64,000 bases of DNA from Cepaea nemoralis (lineage: Eukaryota; Mollusca; Gastropoda; Stylommatophora; Helicidae). The position numbers and the translations under genes are program-made. This document shows positions 9,478 to 20,248 of this stretch, in pieces. The notes below the pieces were generated by a model. It was given only the letters and a program-made list of their open reading frames with translations. It was not told the DNA's origin and did no database searches. The DNA is taken from positions 1 to 64,000 of the forward strand of contig JACEFZ010005101.1 in assembly GCA_014155875.1 (NCBI GenBank), given 5' to 3'. Each line of letters starts with the position of its first letter. Position 1 is the first letter of the stretch.

Positions 9478-9735
9478 GTGAGAAGACTGGATGGTTTCGT
9501 GGTTAACCCTCCGGGAGAGCGAGTCTGAACAATGTAGGCCGATGCTTTGGCGTGCAGGTCGTTGAAGCCCTGGACAAGAGCTCGAGTGCGGCTGGTGTGG
9601 AGACTGCCCCCCAGACCCGGTACCAAAGTACCATTTACCTGGGGGACTGTTACATCGCTCTACTTCCCCTCTCCAAGCTCAGAAACCAGCGGGGATGGCA
9701 AGACACGGTACTGGAACTTCATACGTGCAGAGAAA
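9478..9735. other. unassigned
   Basis: It begins with a weakly tRNA-like GGATGGTTTCGTGGTTAACC, but no B box follows at the usual distance. No recognised ORF. Confidence 0.3.
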
Positions 9736-9737
9736 CA

Positions 9738-10150
9738 GATCTTCTTCTTCTTCATCGTTCCGAGCCATTGAGGTTCTTCGCTGCAGATACAATCCGTCTC
9801 CATTTGTCTCTCTGGTTGATCTTCTCTTGCCAGTCGTTGATTCCAAGTGCTTGTAGGTCTGTATATATATTATCTCTCCACCGTCTTCTAGGTCTACCTC
9901 GGGGTCTATGGTCATTTATTTCCTGAGTGTAAGCGAGTTTTGTTTCTCTATTATCTTCCATTCTTTCTATATGCCCCAGCTATTGTAGTCTATTAGCCTT
10001 CATAATACCAGTGATCAGCGGGGACTTAAACAGATCATAAATGTCTGTGTTACTTCTTCTTTTCCACGCTCCACTTTGTGTATCCCTAATGGGTCTAAAG
10101 ATGCGTCTTAAAACTTTGTTCTCAAGCAGATTAGGTTGGAAAAATCATGG
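9738..10150 (-). pseudogene. RTE-like retrotransposon C-terminal relic with GAA tail
   Basis: The minus frame (9961-9752) reads NDHRPRGRPRRRWRDNIY.D, then LQALGINDWQEKINQRDKWR, then RRIVSAAKN. This is the standard RTE C terminus (GRPRRRW.D.., then W...A.DR..WR). The 3' end on minus carries a short GAA run (CTTCTTCTTCTTC on plus at about 9738). Upstream sequence to 10150 is consistent but broken. Confidence 0.75.
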
Positions 10151-10318
10151 ATAAGTACAGTACGTCCAGGGTGGCTGACGCTGAGCCTATGTTGCTGATG
10201 TTACATCCACAGGTGTTAGGCATGTCTTTGTCGGCTGACACCACCAAAATGCGCAGCTGGAGAAAAGATCAGGTATAGAAGCAGGATGACACAATAGACA
10301 ACCGACATACTTCAAAAC

Positions 10319-10336
10319 TGGAAAATTCGAATTTTC
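10319..10336. repeat. perfect 18-bp palindrome
   Basis: GGAAAATTCGAATTTTCC is identical to its reverse complement. It lies in otherwise unassigned sequence (10151-10374). Confidence 0.9.
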
Positions 10337-10374
10337 CACCTTCATAACTGGGAGCAGCGTCAGAACAGTACATA

Positions 10375-10570
10375 GCACGGTTGCCTGCCACTCCGGTGAT
10401 TATATGTTCGAAACCCCATTTAAGCGGGATTTTTTTGTTTAAATTTTACATTGGCCTGTATTTCCAGGTAGACCTGGTTTAAAATATGCACCAGGAAATT
10501 TCAAGGTAAGTAAAGGTGGCCGCCGTAATACAGACATCACCAGCCACTGGGTGCCGGTCGGTCTAAAAGT
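10375..10570 (+). mobile_element. SINE-A copy
   Basis: The head contains TTCGAAACCCC (box B). The body reads CCAGGTAGACCTGGTTTAAA, GCACCAGGAAATTTCAAGG, GTAAAGGTGGC and CACTGGGTGCCGGTCGGTCT, as in 27540-27650. Confidence 0.65.
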
Positions 10571-10689
10571 AGTCGGCTAACATCATATATCACATACGCC
10601 GCGTGACGTGAACACGGATTCTCAACAGGGTCTGTTTAGCACCGAGCCAATTGTGTGCATGCATAATCTGAATAGATCAAGTCACCAGA

Positions 10690-12057
10690 CTGCTTAACAC
10701 ATTATATGATACCGGAGTATCTTCTGAATTATGTAATTCCGTATTTATTGCAATCCCACAGAAATCAGGAGCCTAGGAATGTGATCAACATAGAACAATT
10801 ACTATAATGAGTCACATCACAAAGATTTTGCTACGAACTATAATGCAAAGAATGAGGAAGAAAATACAACCTGAAATAGGGGAAGAACAATGTGGGTTTG
10901 TAGAAGGAAAGGGTACAGTAAATGCTGTGTATATGCTGCGAACAGTTATTGAACGTGCTATAGAAGTAAACAAGGATATACATCTTTGCTTTATTGACTA
11001 CACAAAGGCTTTTGATAGAGTTAGACATGTCAACATGGTGGATATGCTTGCAGATCTACAAATTGATGGGAAAGACATTAGACTTATAAAAAAACATATA
11101 TTGGAAACAACAAGCTGCCATAAGGATTGATAATGAAGTGGAACAATATCAGCCTATTCAGAGAGGTGTTAGGCAGAGATGTGTAATGTCTCCAAATCTT
11201 GTTTCCCTATACAGTGAAAATATTTTCAGATATGTAGAAGATATAAATGGAATCAGCATTGGAGGACGAAACATCAATAACATTAGATATGCAGATGATA
11301 CAGTATTGATTGCAGACAATGCGCAGGATCTGCAACAATTAGTAGATGCGGATGTTGTACACAGTCAGCAACTGGGGTTAGAATTAAATTGTAAAAAGAC
11401 ACAGGTTGTGGTAGTCACTAGGAAGAACGAAATACCACAATGTAAACTGGGACTATTCTTCGACAAATGAATCGGTACAATTATCTCGGAACAGTCATAA
11501 CATCTGATGGGAGATGCATTGAAGACATTAGAACAAGAATCGCCATGGCGAAAGTAGCCTTTAGCAAGATGAAAAACATTCTGACCAATAAAAAGATGTC
11601 AATTCAAACGAGAAAATTAGTGTTGAGGGGATACATAGAGCCTGTTCTTTTGTATGGATGTGAAACTTGGACAATGAGCAGTCAAGCTGAAAAACATGTG
11701 ATGGCTGCAGAAATGTGGTTTCTGAGGAAAATGAAAAGAATACCATGGACAGACAGAAAAACCAATGACCAAGTACTACAGGAGACAAATGAACATCGTA
11801 GACTGATTAGAGAAATTAGACGTAGACAGTAAACATTTTTTGGACATGTTATGAGAAGAAATGGGTTGGAGAACTTGGTGACAACTGGCAAGATCGAAGG
11901 GAACAGACCGAGAGGAAAATACCTGGATGGCTTGACCACATGGCAATGTCGAGAAAGGAACAGTGAGCTGATCCACGACTCTGGTGATTGAGTGAAATGG
12001 TGAGTCATGACCGCCCACGCTTTTCGGCATGGCACATGATTGACTGATTGATAATCT
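10690..12057 (+). pseudogene. non-LTR retrotransposon reverse transcriptase relic (RTE/CR1-like)
   Basis: From about 10690 a frame reads LLNTLYDTGVSSELC..VFIAIPQKSGA, then a stop, then the ORF at 10807 with ITKILLRTIMQRM, EQCGFVEGKGTVNAVYMLR and LCFIDYTKAFDRVRH (the RT block with the first catalytic Asp). A frameshift near 11120 leads to GVRQRCVMSPNLVSLYSE and NIRYADDTVLIAD (the YADD box). Another stop at 11468 precedes YNYLGTVITSDGR, EPVLLYGCETWT and EMWFLRKMKRIPWTDR. The 3' part carries GLENLVTTGKIEGNRPRG. The tail is a TGATTGA repeat. At least three disruptions make it non-functional. There is no endonuclease domain, so it is 5'-truncated. Confidence 0.9.
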
Positions 12058-12060
12058 GAA

Positions 12061-12385
12061 CAATTTGATAACTGATCCATGTTTGGTTAACTGCGGTTAT
12101 TCACAAAAAGTTACTACAGATACCAAAGTTCAGCGGTGCATGTTTTCTCATGACTCCATGAGTACGCTAAAGAAGATGAGGTAGGCTGAGCCAGAAAGCC
12201 AGTGGTTTGAATCTCCGAGGAGGTCAAGATTGGCAAATGTCTGTAATTTTTGTGTGTGCCTGTACAGGTGGGTTGTAAGAGGATACGAACAAGGAGGCTT
12301 GCGGGTTTGGCTGCTGGGTGGGAGCGGGTGAACAATGGACCAGGGTGACATCCTGGTCGTCTTCAGGAGGGCAGAACCAGTAAAT
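12061..12385. other. unassigned
   Basis: No repeat or coding signal recognised between the RT relic and the I-like relic. Confidence 0.3.
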
Positions 12386-12965
12386 AGTTGAGTTGAGTTG
12401 AGCTAAGAATCGACGACACTGCACTCCGCCCCCTCGTTCAACAGCCAGCGAAGAGTCACACTACTAATCGTTCCCATCGCTATCTGATTGAAAGTTCTTC
12501 TGGTCTTCCCTCTCAGTTTTCAGATTCTACCAGAACCTCTGCCAACCTCACGCAATATCATCCTTTCCACATACGGGTTCTCAATATGTTCCCCCACCTT
12601 CTCCATCTGGTCCCACAGGCACACGACCACCTCTCCCTTGTCCATAGGGAATCTATCACCAATAGGTGCATTACCTGCCAGCCTATCAGCCTGTTCATTC
12701 CTCTGCACTCCCGCATGGACCAGGCAAATAAATCCATACTATTCTCACAACCTGTGGCCTCTGAAAAGAGGAGATTCCATTCCTTTTTCCACCTTACCAA
12801 GCATACTCCTTGAGTCCGTAATGAAGACAATGTGTGTTGCAGTGGTCTCCTCTAGCCACCGGAATGCCGCTGTTACTGCTTCCACCTCCATTCTCGTGCT
12901 AGAGGTCGTAGCCGCATATGCCATACTCTCCTTTTTTATTCAAGAACGAGTAAATGACTCAAGAG
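12386..12965 (-). pseudogene. I-like non-LTR retrotransposon 3' end with RNase H domain
   Basis: Minus frames include NEQADRLAGNAPIGDRFPMD and KGEVVVCLWDQMEKVGEHIE (12708-12520). Upstream, in another frame, lie the equivalents of MEVEA and FITDS. It is the same element as at 7435-8145. The 3' end on minus is AGCTCAACTCAACTCAACTA (read from 12386). Frames are broken by indels. Confidence 0.65.
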
Positions 12966-13362
12966 ATGGGTGTGATTTTGCAACTTAGACCAAAACTGCC
13001 AGAACGTCAAGTCAAGCGGGAGAAGCTAGACCTGACTGCCATGCGCGAAGCCAAAGAAGAATAGTCAACCACACATAACTGATGTTGTCAGCCCCTACAC
13101 GCTGAGGGGGATACTGAGGAGGGTATCTGGGCACTTATAAACTAATAAATAGTTCGATGCCCAATGGGGATGATCTGTTGACTGGCTACCATAAGTTGCT
13201 GCAGGCTGCTACAGAGGTTGGTGAAACAACCTTAGGACTTTCAACGCTTGGGATTATTTGTGGCAGGAGTTAGCATGATCACGTACTAGGAGGACACAGA
13301 CGCATTCACAATCAGCGTACTACGAGTACAACCAACATGATTAAACTCCCATCATCTGCTGA
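12966..13362. other. unassigned
   Basis: No recognised repeat or ORF between two copies of the same I-like family. Confidence 0.3.
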
Positions 13363-13590
13363 GAGTTGAGTTGAGCTGAATCAAGAACTGACATCACAGC
13401 TCACGTTACATTCCCATACGCGCTCTGTCTTCATCTACAACAACTCGAAAACAATTCTAATACTGACGGTTGCAGTTGCTGTCTGATTATGTCAGATCTT
13501 TCCTCTGTGCTGAGTGTTGGCTAGATTCTCTTGTCATTCCCTGCAGCACCATTCTCTTCAGGTCATGATCGTTTTATCCGTTCTTACAAA
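13363..13590 (-). pseudogene. diverged I-like retrotransposon 3' end
   Basis: GAGTTGAGTTGAGCTGAATC, AAGAACTGACATCACA and CCCATACGCGCTCTGTCTTC align with the 3' ends at 8060-8140 (inverted) and 12386-12450. Coding remains are not readable. Confidence 0.5.
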
Positions 13591-13691
13591 CTATACACAT
13601 GATACCAAAAGGCCCTGACCACACCTGCCTTCATGTGAACCAATATCCCACCCAGCTGATGCAAACCAAGCCTATTTGTCAGCGTGCTGGT

Positions 13692-13696
<5 letters not shown>

Positions 13697-13779
<83 letters not shown>
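13697..13779. repeat. (GA)n microsatellite
   Basis: 83 bp of uninterrupted GA. Open frames reading RERERE across it are artefacts. Confidence 0.98.
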
Positions 13780-13783
<4 letters not shown>

Positions 13784-14678
13784 ATGGCAGCGCACCGTGT
13801 TCAATCACGTTCATTAGTCGCGATTCCAAGTTCAGGGCAAAGGGTTACCCCCCATAATGCTCCGTTCTTGTGCCAGTGAATATCACACAAAATGCTCCTC
13901 ACTGCCCCTTGTGAAAGGTGGAACAAACAGCAGTACGGACAAACCAACAGCACGCACAGTCAAGTACGTGCACAAGGCCGCTGCCAGAATGCCAAAACAA
14001 CAGTCCGCAACGAAAATAACAGTTCATCGTCGATGAACGCGGCAGTCACTAGAAAAACAGCAGCTTCGCATACATTACTGGAAAATGCAAAACTAGCTAG
14101 TTCAGCAATAGGCCGCCGCCATTTTCTAAACATGCATTATGGTTAATAAATCAATCAAGATCACAACTATTCCAGTGTCCCTATACAGTATCCGTTATCA
14201 GAAACGCGTCGATCTGTTGATTTATTGCCGACATATGCACACAAACAATATACCACCTGATACAAACATTGCGTCCAGGGCGGCAGAAGCAACTGGTGCC
14301 AAACACAACAATCCGACACTTGCAACCGCGGCAACGTCTTATCTTAAATAAACACAGCACGAAATTGACAAGAATAGTAAGACAAGTTCATAAACACACG
14401 CACATAGGAATCAACGCTTATTTCTCGTAGACCAGCGTGATTTGACGCGGTTGCAACGCCTTATCTCGGTTATATTCACATGGCATTTAGAATGCAGGCA
14501 AGCTGTGTGTGGCGTTACTTTATTATATATACTGTGTACCATTAGGTTCAACCTGACAAGAGAAGTTATATTAGTCTATCCCTGGCTCGGGTTAGTAATG
14601 ATTGTTCTGAATAGTTATAAGTTATAACCTGCGCTCTTATAGCAATTAACGTGATCGACCAGCGCGAAGATGGACACG
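13780..14678. other. unassigned, low-copy sequence
   Basis: No repeat of the window recognised. Open frames at 13892-14146 and 14139-14351 are of ordinary composition, but I see no domain and no convincing splice context. Confidence 0.3.
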
Positions 14679-14792
14679 GGGCATTCAGACACATTGGGTA
14701 GGGACATTCAGACACCTTGGGTAGGGACATTCAGACACCTTGGGTAGGGACATTCAGACACCTTGGGTGGGGACATTCAGACACCTTGGTGT
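14679..14792. repeat. 24-bp minisatellite, about 5 copies
   Basis: The unit is (G)GGTAGGGACATTCAGACACC plus TTGG. The first unit is diverged (CACATTGG). Confidence 0.95.
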
Positions 14793-14830
14793 GACCATAC
14801 TTGTGGTAGTTTTTGTTTGTTTGTTGCGTT

Positions 14831-14893
14831 CCCACGCTATGAACCCAGGCGTAGTCCATATACACAACTTCTTAGTAGCACTGGACGGCAAAT
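14831..14893 (-). mobile_element. SINE-B 3'-end fragment
   Basis: ACGCTATGAACCCAGGCGTA, GTCCATATACACA and TAGTAGCACTGGACGGCAAA are the reverse complement of the SINE-B terminus. Confidence 0.55.
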
Positions 14894-14905
14894 ATATTTC
14901 TTTGC

Positions 14906-15047
14906 ACATATATCAATCTATAAACAAGTCAATTTCTATGCATATATATCAATCTATAGACTAGTCTATTTCTATGCACATATATCAATCTATAGACTAG
15001 TCTATTTCTATGAACATATATCAATCTATACACAGGTCTGTTTCAAT
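14906..15047. repeat. 36-bp minisatellite, about 4 copies
   Basis: The unit begins ATATATCAATCTATAGACTA and continues GTCTATTTCTATGCAC. The outer units are diverged. A CA microsatellite follows at 15080-15125. Confidence 0.9.
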
Positions 15048-15159
15048 ACACATACGAAATAAATCAGTACAGACACATATTGCACACACACAGAGACACA
15101 CACACACACAGACACACACACACCATACACAGGTGGGCGTTTCAATACACCCGGATCTA

Positions 15160-15258
15160 ATCAGTGCAATGGACACAGAGCAGAGAATGCTTTTCACACT
15201 ATACCAGCACTTGATCCTCTCAGTGATTGATTATGGACTGTGGAGTTATGCAACATGA
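15160..15258 (+). pseudogene. possible RT thumb-region fragment of a non-LTR element
   Basis: The frame reads DTEQRMLFTLYQHLILSVID, then YGLWSYAT, similar to the L....I.SVLDYG segment following the RT domain in I/Jockey-type elements. Only about 30 codons are available, so this is weak. Confidence 0.3.
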
Positions 15259-15269
15259 AAGGTAAATAA

Positions 15270-15271
15270 AT

Positions 15272-15310
<39 letters not shown>

Positions 15311-15311
15311 T
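15270..15311. repeat. (TA)n(CA)n microsatellite
   Basis: TA repeats run directly into CA repeats. Confidence 0.95.
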
Positions 15312-16025
15312 CTGCAACCTGAGATTATCTATACAACATAACCAACTAACTACGCTTTATCCTAAGCCTCACAAGAATGACAAAAACAAAACGCCGTCTA
15401 GCCAACAAGCTCCCGGAAACGGACGGCAATGAAAATCACACCTGGCTCGGTGGGTAGGTGCCGTGCCGATGACACCCACCCCGCCACACAAACATGTCCA
15501 ACACAGCCGCCTGCACTCGCACTTCCTGTAAGAACTGCAATCCTGAATAAGCCCGGACTCCGGACGCCTTTCAAAGATCACACCTATATCCCACTGCCAT
15601 ATCGCTTAGATCTCGTGGACGGCCAGATCTCGCAGCTAGGTGAGACAATGTAGGTGAAGGCTCAAAGGATGTATTAAATGGAAAAGAAGGGAAAGGGTTT
15701 TGGAGAGGCAGAGGCACCACACAGCAAATCTCCTCCTCCCTTCGTTTCCTTCAGGTTGCGAGCGACTTTAATAATTGTTTGATTGTATTTTTAGCACTGG
15801 CTACACAAAAATCACCAGCGCAGGTTTACCGCTCAGACGAGGAGCTGCCAGCTTGTTAGAGCAGACTAGCACCGTAACGTAACCAGATTACACGCAGGTC
15901 GTGCCCTTGTTTACAGGACTTCGCAGACAGGTAGAGTGGAGCTAGAGATAGTTCAAGATGGGGCCATACGAATATAATCTGGTGTTTTGGTTAAAAATAC
16001 CTTCTTCAGCGATTAAAGTAACCTC

Positions 16026-16027
<2 letters not shown>
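15312..16027. other. unassigned
   Basis: No repeat family or conserved coding sequence recognised. Confidence 0.3.
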
Positions 16028-16070
<43 letters not shown>

Positions 16071-16161
16071 CGTGCGTGCGTGTGTTTGTGTGTGTATAAA
16101 CTTAATAAAATATATGAGATCTGTCTGACTGTCTATTCCTCCGTCCATCCACCCATCTATC

Positions 16162-16192
<31 letters not shown>

Positions 16193-16360
16193 AGGTACGT
16201 ATGTACGTACGTAGTACCTACACGTATGCATGTATGTATGCATGTATGTGTGTATGTATGTATGTATGGATGTATGTATGTATGTATGTATGTATGTATG
16301 TATCTATGTATGTATGGATGTATGTATGTATGTATGTATGCATGTATGTATGTACGTACG
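16028..16360. repeat. (GT)n and (TATG)n microsatellite cluster
   Basis: GT with a GC-alternating end lies at 16028-16090. A second GT run is near 16169-16192. TATG-type tetranucleotides with TACG and TATC variants run at 16195-16360. Open frames reading MYVCMYVC are artefacts. Confidence 0.95.
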
Positions 16361-16689
16361 TACGTCCGTCTCTCAGTGTGTCTTGACAAGTCTACCTATA
16401 TATCAATGCACAAATCCACCTGTTACTTAATGACCAACCTAAACCACCGGTTGGTGTATGACAGAATGTTAGACTATTCGCTTGGTTCTTAACTCGCTCG
16501 CTCAATATGTTTATCAACCTACCTATCCATCCACCTACCCACACACCTGTTCATACTTACAAATGCATATCCTTATGACCCACGTTCAGAAGACAACACA
16601 ACACAAACAAAATAATCCTTGCGTTCCTGTTTGAAAACTGTGTTAATCGTGTCAGCAAGGAACTCAGCAATGACTGCCGAGTAGTGCAT
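16361..16689. other. unassigned, tetranucleotide-like in part
   Basis: Degenerate CTACC/TATC motifs lie at 16500-16545. No coding signal. Confidence 0.3.
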
Positions 16690-17126
16690 ACAAGCTGAAA
16701 AAACATCTAATGGCAGTGAAAATGTGGTTTCCGAGGAAAATGCAAAGAATACCATCGACCGACCAATGAAAAAAGTCCTTCAAGAAGTAAATGAAAACCG
16801 TTAAATGACTGGGGAAAATTAGACGCAGATAGTCAAAATTCATTGGGCACGTTATGAGAAGAAACAAACTAGAGAACCTAATGACAACTGGCAAGGCTGA
16901 CAGGAAGGCCGAGAAGAAAATATTTGGATGGCTTGAACATATGACATGGTCGAGACAAGAACACATGACATGGTCGAGACAAGAACACATGACATGGTCG
17001 AGACAAGAACACAGAGCTGATCCACGACTCTGGTGATCGTTTAAGATGTCGAAACATGACCCCCCCCCCCTTTTTTTTCATAACACAGACTTATTGGCAT
17101 GGTACACGATGATGATGATGATGATA

Positions 17127-17181
<55 letters not shown>
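16690..17181 (+). pseudogene. non-LTR retrotransposon 3' end with internal minisatellite and GAT tail
   Basis: AAGCTGAAAAAACATCTAAT, GGCAGTGAAAATGTGGTTTC and AGAAGAAACAAACTAGAGAA correspond to 11685-11870 of the RT relic. The coding frames are destroyed. At 16941-17012 the motif ACATGACATGGTCGAGACAA plus GAAC is tandemly triplicated. Poly-C/T and a (GAT)n tail (17108-17181) end the element. Confidence 0.75.
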
Positions 17182-17424
17182 GTGGGGTCGATGGCCACAC
17201 AGAACTAACAAGAAGTCAGTGTTTCATTAAGCAAACAAGACGAATTCCAGGAATGACATTTTTGTCGACAGAAGTTACTTCTCCCGATTTATGGCCTCTT
17301 GCAGATGAAGATGTGAAGATTCGACAACAGCCCATGGCAGTGGCGCCAGAGAAGCAATTGTCGATGGAGATCCTACAGTGGCCCTGGTAGCGACGCCGTA
17401 CATAGTACGTGGCACACACTGTGG
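17182..17424. other. unassigned flank of a large inverted repeat
   Basis: Both strands have open frames here (plus to 17390, minus 17521-17216) of non-repetitive composition, but no recognisable motif. Confidence 0.3.
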
Positions 17425-17744
17425 GTACTGCCAAGTGGCGAGTCAGAATAAATGACGTAATAGATAAATCATAAAGAATCTTAGAAATAGTCTCTAAACA
17501 AGAGATAGGAAAAATCGCCAAGTGTGGCGTAAGAAGGTAGAAACGTCACAGCGAGAGTTTAGCAACAAAGGGAGACCTTGGGCTGACGGTATGAAGGGTC
17601 TCCCTTTGTACTCTCGTTGTGACGTTTCTACCTTCTCACGCCACACTTGGCGATTTTTCCTATCTCTTGTTTAGAGACTATTTCTAAGATTCTTTATGAT
17701 TTATCTATTACGTCATTTATTCTGACTCGCCACTTGGCAGGTAC
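17425..17744. repeat. large inverted repeat, arms of about 150 bp, 19-bp spacer
   Basis: The left arm (17425-17577) begins GTACTGCCAAGTGGCGAGTC and ends AACAAAGGGAGACC. The right arm (17597-17744) begins GGTCTCCCTTTGT and ends GACTCGCCACTTGGCAGGTAC. The arms are near-identical apart from a few substitutions and small indels. Spacer is TTGGGCTGACGGTATGAAG. No terminal duplication is obvious. This may be a foldback element, a hairpin MITE or a rearrangement product. Confidence 0.9.
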
Positions 17745-17864
17745 GTGTTAAATAACTTCACTTCTCTAACAACGGAGCACTGTGCGAGTTCCCTATGGTC
17801 GGATGACAAGTGTGTCGTTGGAGATTACAATGCTACCAGCGGTGTCTCGCTTCTCCATTGATGT

Positions 17865-18205
17865 ATGCTTTGGAAATGTTCATTGATGTATGCGGTTTGA
17901 GTGTTCTCCACTTGATGTCTGTTGTGTGGGTGTACTTTCATGGACGATAACTGTGAGAATTTACTTTTATTGATGTGTAGTTGACAGTGTACATTATTGA
18001 TGTGTACTGTGATAATGTACTTTTCTTGATGTGCACGGTGACAGAGAACTTTTACTAATATATCGATATAGACTGTGATAGTTTACTTCTATTGATGTAA
18101 ACTAAGATAGTGTACTTTTATTGATGTAAAAAACTGTGAGAATGTACTTCAGTTGATGTGTACTGTGAAAATGTAGTTCCAATGATGAACACTATGATAC
18201 TGCAC
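17865..18205. repeat. degenerate minisatellite of about 30-36 bp
   Basis: About ten units share TTGATGT(G)TACTGTGA.A.TGTACTTTTA. Two more units lie at 18478-18545 beyond the SINE-G fragment. Confidence 0.8.
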
Positions 18206-18220
18206 ATCTATTAAAAGGTA

Positions 18221-18307
18221 AACTCTGGATGAACGCAGAAGAAGAAGAAGAAGAAGAAGAAGAAGAAGAAGAAGAAGAAGAAGAAGAAGAAGAAGAAGAA
18301 GAAGAAG
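18221..18307 (+). mobile_element. SINE-G 3' fragment with expanded (GAA)n and 8-bp TSD
   Basis: AACTCTGGATGAACGCAGAA is identical to the end of the full SINE-G copy at 37772-37926. It is followed by about 23 GAA units. AAAAGGTA flanks it at 18213-18220 and 18308-18315. The GAA microsatellite here is thus the tail of a retroposed element. Confidence 0.75.
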
Positions 18308-18315
18308 AAAAGGTA

Positions 18316-18609
18316 CAGTTGAGCGCAAGCGAGCAAGAGGTAGACAACGATGCAAGTTGGGAGATAACATCAAGAAATAGACGAACCTAGCAATTTAACA
18401 GAATGCACAACAAGGGCGAGAGACAATGTTGGAGATCCATTGCATCCAACCTTCATTGTGAAGACGGCACCTGACTGATTGACATCTATTGATGACCACT
18501 GCCAATAGTGTACATCTATTGATGTATGCTGTGAGAAAGTAAGATCGCCTACCAGTCATTAACCTTAATGGACGGACGCATACAGTATGACGACCCATAA
18601 ATAGAAAAC
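18316..18609. other. unassigned, including minisatellite remnants
   Basis: Apart from the two TTGATG units at 18478-18545, nothing is recognised. Confidence 0.3.
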
Positions 18610-18715
18610 TCGCCGTTCGCTATCATAAGCTGTTGTGCGAGGGGACGGAGCGCATTATGGGAATGTCCTGGGTGTGTTGATGTTGACATCGGTTCTTAGC
18701 TCAGCTCAACAACAA
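18610..18715 (+). pseudogene. I-like retrotransposon extreme 3' end
   Basis: GTGCGAGGGGACGGAGCGCA, TATGGGAATGTCCTGGGTGT and TTCTTAGCTCAGCTCAACAA match 8075-8140. It is severely 5'-truncated. Confidence 0.65.
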
Positions 18716-18988
18716 CTATCATAAATAATCTATTCTGAGCCCTATTGGACTCACGATACCTCATTCCTCCTCCATTCTGTCGCGTCCTCCGTCTTTCTCT
18801 CTTTTTGTCATGTCTCTCGTTCTCTCTTCCGCCCATTTCTCTAACAATCCCCCGCATTCCCATGCTTTAAAAAACGTCCTTGTGTAGTTTTGAAGCTTGT
18901 ATTTCTGACCAAGGGCACCTACGGCCATTCATTTATATGTCTTTATGCACTCACTAACAAAGCATTCTTGCGATGCTGTACTGACGCA

Positions 18989-19053
<65 letters not shown>

Positions 19054-19579
19054 ATATCCCTCGTCTCTCTCACTGACTCTCCCTCCAACGACAACCAGCA
19101 TTATTATAGCACGCTTTTATTCATCAATGTATTTTAGCCTTATGCCCGCATCAATCTGAAGTAATGTATATGACCGACCTGTGTTGGAGTAAACAAAACA
19201 TTAAAATCACATACTCCCAGACCGACCCAAATACGACATATTTAGGCACACATTTCTGACCTAGAGAAACAACAGTGGAAAATATACTTTATAGACCACT
19301 GAGAGCAGGTTTGACCTGTTTCCTTACTCGATGTCTTCTTCCACCGCCGATAGCTAGGAAGGCCAGGTAGCCGTTTTAAGGCTGAAAGATGCTCGATTAG
19401 ATTCGGTCACATGAAGTTCTAAGACGCAACCTTCCACGAACATGAGCTATTCAACAAGGAGAAGTAAGCCTTCTCTATAGAAATCCATACTATATATTTA
19501 CCACGACCGATATTTGGACAGTTCGATCGGTTCACACTTACACAGCACAGGATCGACCAATGTGATGTTGAGACTGGCG

Positions 19580-19582
<3 letters not shown>
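18716..19582. other. unassigned, with a (CT)n run at 18995-19052
   Basis: Apart from 58 bp of CT, no repeat or coding content is recognised. Confidence 0.4.

Positions 19583-19664
<82 letters not shown>
19583..19664. repeat. (CT)n microsatellite
   Basis: About 80 bp of CT repeats. Confidence 0.98.
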
Positions 19665-19666
<2 letters not shown>

Positions 19667-19929
19667 CTCTCGGGTTTCTCTCTCTCCACAACTCAATTGT
19701 ATGATTATATTGGTATTCCCCGTTACAATAATCACCGTTACGTATTTGCATGTCCCGAAAGGCTACGGGGAATTAAATTGGCTAGCCTACCTTTTTATTC
19801 ACTAGTCTAGAATATGTGAAGATCTACCCTTCTTACCCCCACATCGACATTTTTTGTGGAGTCACCTATTCCTTGATATTTCCCGCCACAGTCGTCATTA
19901 AAGGCGCGATTTTCTTGGGAAAATGCAGC

Positions 19930-20105
19930 ATTAGATTTGCGGAAAGAGAGAAAGAGTAAGACAGCGGAAGAACATTCTTGACAGGCTTGTGCCATGGCAC
20001 AGAAGGGAGTCAATACAAACTGATCCATGCTGTCCAAGATCGCAATCTGTGGAGAGGCATGATCGCCCACGCCAGCCGGCAAGGCACTGGATGATGAGTT
20101 TATTC
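19930..20105 (+). pseudogene. non-LTR retrotransposon extreme 3' end
   Basis: GAACATTCTTGACAGGCTTG, TGCCATGGCACAGAAGGG, CAATCTGTGGAGAGGCATGA and CCAGCCGGCAAGGCACTGGA match 63390-63520. The 24343 minus copy also matches. The encoded pattern is ILD.L..WHG then DR.LWR. A GATGATGA tail follows. Confidence 0.7.
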
Positions 20106-20248
20106 TCATTTCTCCTAACCGTCTTCTCTTCCTCCTGTAGAGGAGAGTGCGACACAGTTAGCAACACAGCTCATCAACCCTCAGTACCTTGTATGACTGT
20201 ATGAAGTTGGCAGGCAGTTGAGTTGTTTAAGGTTTGTTTCCTCTAGAA

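Noticed and set aside
10690..12057. Active retrotransposon
   Set aside because: It lacks the endonuclease and carries at least two stops and one frameshift within the RT region.
13599..13879. RERERE and SLSLSL frames over dinucleotide runs (also 19.5, 30.1, 41.1, 42.0, 51.5 and 58.5 kb)
   Set aside because: Pure GA/CT microsatellites are stop-free in these phases; there is no flanking coding structure.
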